Shown: one piece after another, positions 40,514-42,745 of the stretch | Numbering within the stretch: the stretch's first letter is position 1 | How the letters are laid out: every line of letters starts with the position of its first letter | Assembly (NCBI GenBank): GCA_964500775.1 | Contig: CAZCQG010000019.1 | Location: 1 to 42,745 of the forward strand | Origin: CAZCQG01 sp964500775 | Lineage (GTDB): Bacteria > Campylobacterota > Campylobacteria > Campylobacterales > CAZCQG01 | DNA: 42,745 nucleotides | Direction of reading: 5' to 3' | Translations under genes and position numbers: made by a program | Notes under the pieces: model-generated | Database searches by the model: none | The model's input: only the letters and a program-made list of their open reading frames with translations | What the model was told of the DNA's origin: nothing

Positions 40514-42229
40514 TTGGGGGCGGAGCATTTTCTTTTTTCGGCACTTTTTCTTTTGGGAGTCGTGACGTTTGCCGTCGCGTTTTCAAAAAAACTTGGGCTA
40601 GGTTCGATACTGGGACTTTTGGTCGCAGGCATCATCGTAGGTCCCTATTCACCGGGTCCGGTACTCACTCAAAACGTCGAAACCGTGCGCCATTTTACCG
40701 AATTCGGTGTAGTGCTGCTTTTATTCCTTATCGGTCTAGAGATGCAGCCCAAGAAACTTTGGGAGATGCGGCGTGACGTGTTTGGATTGGGGATGGCGCA
40801 GATACTCCTCTCGGCATTTTTTATCTTTGCATATTCGCTTTCGTATGCCCTCAATTGGAAAAATGCGCTATTGATAGGATTGACATTTTCTCTCTCGTCC
40901 ACCGCGTTTGTTATGCAGATACTCCAAGAAAAGGGCGAAAGCGCCACGAAATACGGTCGCGCATCGTTTGCCGTCCTTTTGATGCAAGATCTTTGGGTCG
41001 TCCCTTTATTGGCATTAGTTCCTATTCTCGCAGAGAAAGGGACGCTTTCCAAAGACCACTCTATCGGGATGCAAGTAGCCATTGCTTTGGCGATGGTGGG
41101 TGCGGTTTTAGTGTTGGGCAAATATGTGATTCCTAGGATATTGGAGCGCTTTGCTAGAGAGCGAAATCACGAAGCATTTATATTTTTAACGATGCTTTCG
41201 GTCTTTTTTTCGGCTTGGGCTATGGAGGAAGCGGGGCTTTCGATGGCTATGGGGGCGTTTTTGATGGGGATGATGCTTTCAGAATCACGCTTCCATTTGC
41301 AGATACAAGCTTATATCGAGCCATACAAAGGGCTTTTGATGAGCCTTTTTTTCGTTGCGGTGGGGATGAGTATCGATCTGAATGCCGTCGCGAACGATCC
41401 TTTGACGCTAGGACAACATGTCATTGTGATTATGTTTATAAAAATCGTCGTACTGCTATTTTTATTTCCTTTATTCGGCTACACCAAAAGTGTCGCCATC
41501 AAGAGCGCGTTTTTGCTTTCGCAAAGCGGCGAGTTTGGTTTCGTGATATTCGGAGCGGCTAAAAGTCTCGGGCTTATCGGGGATAATACGTTTGTAGCCG
41601 GCGTAACCGTCATCTCGGTGAGTATGCTTCTCACGCCTGCGGTTACAAAAATGGGAGAACGTTTTGCGAGGCGATTTGAGAAAGAGGACGATGATAAAAG
41701 CGTCGATAAAAAATCGCTCCATCACGAAGAGGTCGCGGTGCTTATCGCCGGTTACGGTAGAGTGGGGCATATCGTAGCCTCTATGCTCACCGAGAGCGAA
41801 GTAAAATACGCTGCGTATGATTTAGACGTGGAGCGGGTGAAGCTAGGACAAAGAGAGGGGCGAAATATCTACTACGGCGATATGAGCGATTATGGATTTT
41901 TATCGCATATCTCGATGGCGGGGGTGAAGCTTATTATAGTGACGGTGGATAGCCATTCGGTAGCTGCAAAAATCGTTTCGCACATAAAAAATACCTACCC
42001 CGAAATAAAAGTGTTTGCCCGCTCCCGTGACGCGAGAGCAAAAGAGATGCTACTTTTTAAAGGGGCGGAATGGGTGCTACCCGAGGTCGTCGAGGGGAGT
42101 CTACGCCTAGGCGAGGAGGCGCTCAAAGAGCTAGAAAAACCTCAAGAGGAGATAGACGCACTCCTCTCTAGTTTGCGCTCCCAAGATTATAACGGACTGA
42201 AGGTATTGCACGATGAGTTGTTACGGTAA
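40514..42229 (+). CDS. Kef-type K+/H+ (CPA2) antiporter with RCK domain
   Basis: A 571-residue inner-membrane protein. The first 390 residues form a monovalent cation:proton antiporter-2 domain with about 12 hydrophobic segments (GLLVAGIIVGPYSPGP, FGVVLLLFLIGLEMQPKKL, QDLWVVPLL). From about 410 a TrkA-N domain starts with VLIAGYGRVGHIVASML, having a normal GxGxxG loop. It resembles KefB/KefC and probably exports K+ or Na+ in response to ligand binding. The predicted start is TTG at 40514 with only a weak ribosome binding site, so it may depend on coupling to livF. Its end abuts the convergent heavy-metal-domain gene. Confidence 0.85.
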   Translation: MGAEHFLFSALFLLGVVTFAVAFSKKLGLGSILGLLVAGIIVGPYSPGPVLTQNVETVRHFTEFGVVLLLFLIGLEMQPKKLWEMRRDVFGLGMAQILLSAFFIFAYSLSYALNWKNALLIGLTFSLSSTAFVMQILQEKGESATKYGRASFAVLLMQDLWVVPLLALVPILAEKGTLSKDHSIGMQVAIALAMVGAVLVLGKYVIPRILERFARERNHEAFIFLTMLSVFFSAWAMEEAGLSMAMGAFLMGMMLSESRFHLQIQAYIEPYKGLLMSLFFVAVGMSIDLNAVANDPLTLGQHVIVIMFIKIVVLLFLFPLFGYTKSVAIKSAFLLSQSGEFGFVIFGAAKSLGLIGDNTFVAGVTVISVSMLLTPAVTKMGERFARRFEKEDDDKSVDKKSLHHEEVAVLIAGYGRVGHIVASMLTESEVKYAAYDLDVERVKLGQREGRNIYYGDMSDYGFLSHISMAGVKLIIVTVDSHSVAAKIVSHIKNTYPEIKVFARSRDARAKEMLLFKGAEWVLPEVVEGSLRLGEEALKELEKPQEEIDALLSSLRSQDYNGLKVLHDELLR

Positions 42230-42505
42230 TTAACTCCCCATTTTCCCGATTGCGCATGAGACGAAGCTTTTGGCTTTCATCCCCGTATCGCTGAAAAATC
42301 CGTGCTCTTCTCCGACTAGCGGATAGCCGAGATTCCGAAGGAGTTTTTTTGCCTCCTCTTCTTTGCTCGCGTCTTCTAAATCAAAAGAGACAACCTTCTT
42401 CTCGACGTCTACACTGACATTTTGAAAGTGCTTCTCCAACTCTTTAGTTATTGTATTCGCGCAACCGCCGCATTTGAGATTCTGTACTTCATAATTTACT
42501 CGCAT
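42230..42505 (-). CDS. Heavy-metal-associated (HMA) domain protein
   Basis: A 91-residue cytoplasmic protein with one HMA fold. VQNLKCGGCANTITKEL carries the CxxC metal site (C12, C15), followed by the beta-alpha-beta pattern. A 25-residue C-terminal tail with an extra Cys is unusual compared with 65-70-residue CopZ. It probably binds Cu(I) or a similar ion. The ribosome binding site AGGAGG lies 5 bp before the ATG, directly after the ppnP-like stop codon. No copper ATPase is next to it in the window. Confidence 0.8.
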   Translation of the reverse strand: MRVNYEVQNLKCGGCANTITKELEKHFQNVSVDVEKKVVSFDLEDASKEEEAKKLLRNLGYPLVGEEHGFFSDTGMKAKSFVSCAIGKMGS

Positions 42506-42514
42506 TGTCTCCTC

Positions 42515-42745
42515 CTATGCAAAATAACTACAACAATAATCACTCACCTCTTTGACTTCCATCGTAAACTTCGAATTTGCGGGGATAAAAAAAGATTCAC
42601 CTGCTTTAATGTTTTTGTATCCGCTTGCATCGGGTAAAAATACATCAAGATTCCCTGCTAATATCTCCATCTCCTCGGCGACTCCCGTATCAAAGGTATA
42701 GCTCCCGGGCATCATAATGCCAAGCGTTTTTTTTGTGCCATCGGG
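42515..42745 (-). CDS. ppnP: Pyrimidine/purine nucleoside phosphorylase PpnP-like, 5' end missing
   Basis: The frame is open to the right edge of the window, so the N-terminal part (about 20 residues) is outside. What remains (DGTKKTLGIMMPGSYTFDTG, then AEEMEILAGNLDVFLP and FFIPANSKFTMEV) matches the small cupin family DUF1255/PpnP, about 95 residues long, which cleaves nucleosides with phosphate. The C-terminus SDYCCSYFA is complete. It precedes the HMA gene by 9 bp on the same strand. Confidence 0.8.
   Translation of the reverse strand, partial: PDGTKKTLGIMMPGSYTFDTGVAEEMEILAGNLDVFLPDASGYKNIKAGESFFIPANSKFTMEVKEVSDYCCSYFA

Noticed and set aside
1..42745. CRISPR arrays, rRNA, insertion sequences, phage genes
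   Set aside because: No regularly spaced repeats, rRNA-like sequence, transposase or integrase reading frames were found on either strand.

Overview
The window looks like chromosome from a Campylobacterota (Epsilonproteobacteria) member of the Sulfurimonas/Sulfuricurvum/Sulfurovum kind. The evidence is: histidine kinases with the H-box HxWRQPLN typical of that phylum; an aminodeoxyfutalosine-deaminase-like gene (futalosine route to menaquinone); and gene strings that, from memory, match Helicobacter order (ccdA - dihydroorotase-like - amidohydrolase; aminotransferase - murC - small membrane protein - mutS2). Base composition is moderate, coding density is high, and there are many 1-30 bp gene overlaps and several TTG/GTG starts. 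No rRNA, tRNA or CRISPR was recognised.

Region 1 (1-18.3 kb) is an energy and signalling block. A complete five-subunit NAD-linked bidirectional [NiFe] hydrogenase, hoxEFUYH (2.5-7.4 kb), lies behind a membrane sensor kinase and mobA. The hydrogenase endopeptidase gene (hoxW-like) lies 4 kb downstream between two large paralogous genes. These paralogues encode a receiver-like domain, a degenerate GGDEF-like domain and a PilZ-like domain. Five histidine kinases occur here (a Cache-like sensor, a periplasmic binding-protein sensor, a double-PAS sensor, a c-heme Tll0287-like sensor and one with an unknown sensor), yet there is no conventional response regulator. A hairpin-rich repeat-like element follows hoxH.

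Region 2 (18.4-25.6 kb, all minus strand) is a tightly overlapping run: aminotransferase (dapC-like), murC, small membrane protein, mutS2, a six-helix voltage-gated-type K+ channel with an RCK domain, and a separate RCK/TrkA-like protein with an altered nucleotide-binding loop.

Region 3 (25.7-29.4 kb) looks accessory. It holds a small unknown gene, a class II Fic protein with a 12-bp tandem repeat, an acidic coiled-coil FlxA-like protein, an EF-hand protein, and a 54-residue two-helix membrane protein coupled to it by TAATG. A truncated copy of the EF-hand/small-protein junction is abutted directly to the fic stop codon.

Region 4 (29.5-35.8 kb, plus strand) holds ccdA, a dihydroorotase-like protein lacking its metal ligands, an aminodeoxyfutalosine deaminase-like enzyme, an RHH/PIN toxin-antitoxin pair wedged in front of sppA, then purU, a small basic protein and trmL. 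Two copies of one structured hairpin element (29.3 kb and, inverted, 35.8 kb) share a core. Their stem bases differ in a compensated way.

Region 5 (36-42.7 kb) is a branched-chain amino-acid type ABC transporter (livJHMGF) in which livH is frameshifted at a run of six G. It is followed by a Kef-type K+/H+ antiporter, a heavy-metal-associated domain protein, and the 3' part of a ppnP-like gene at the window edge.
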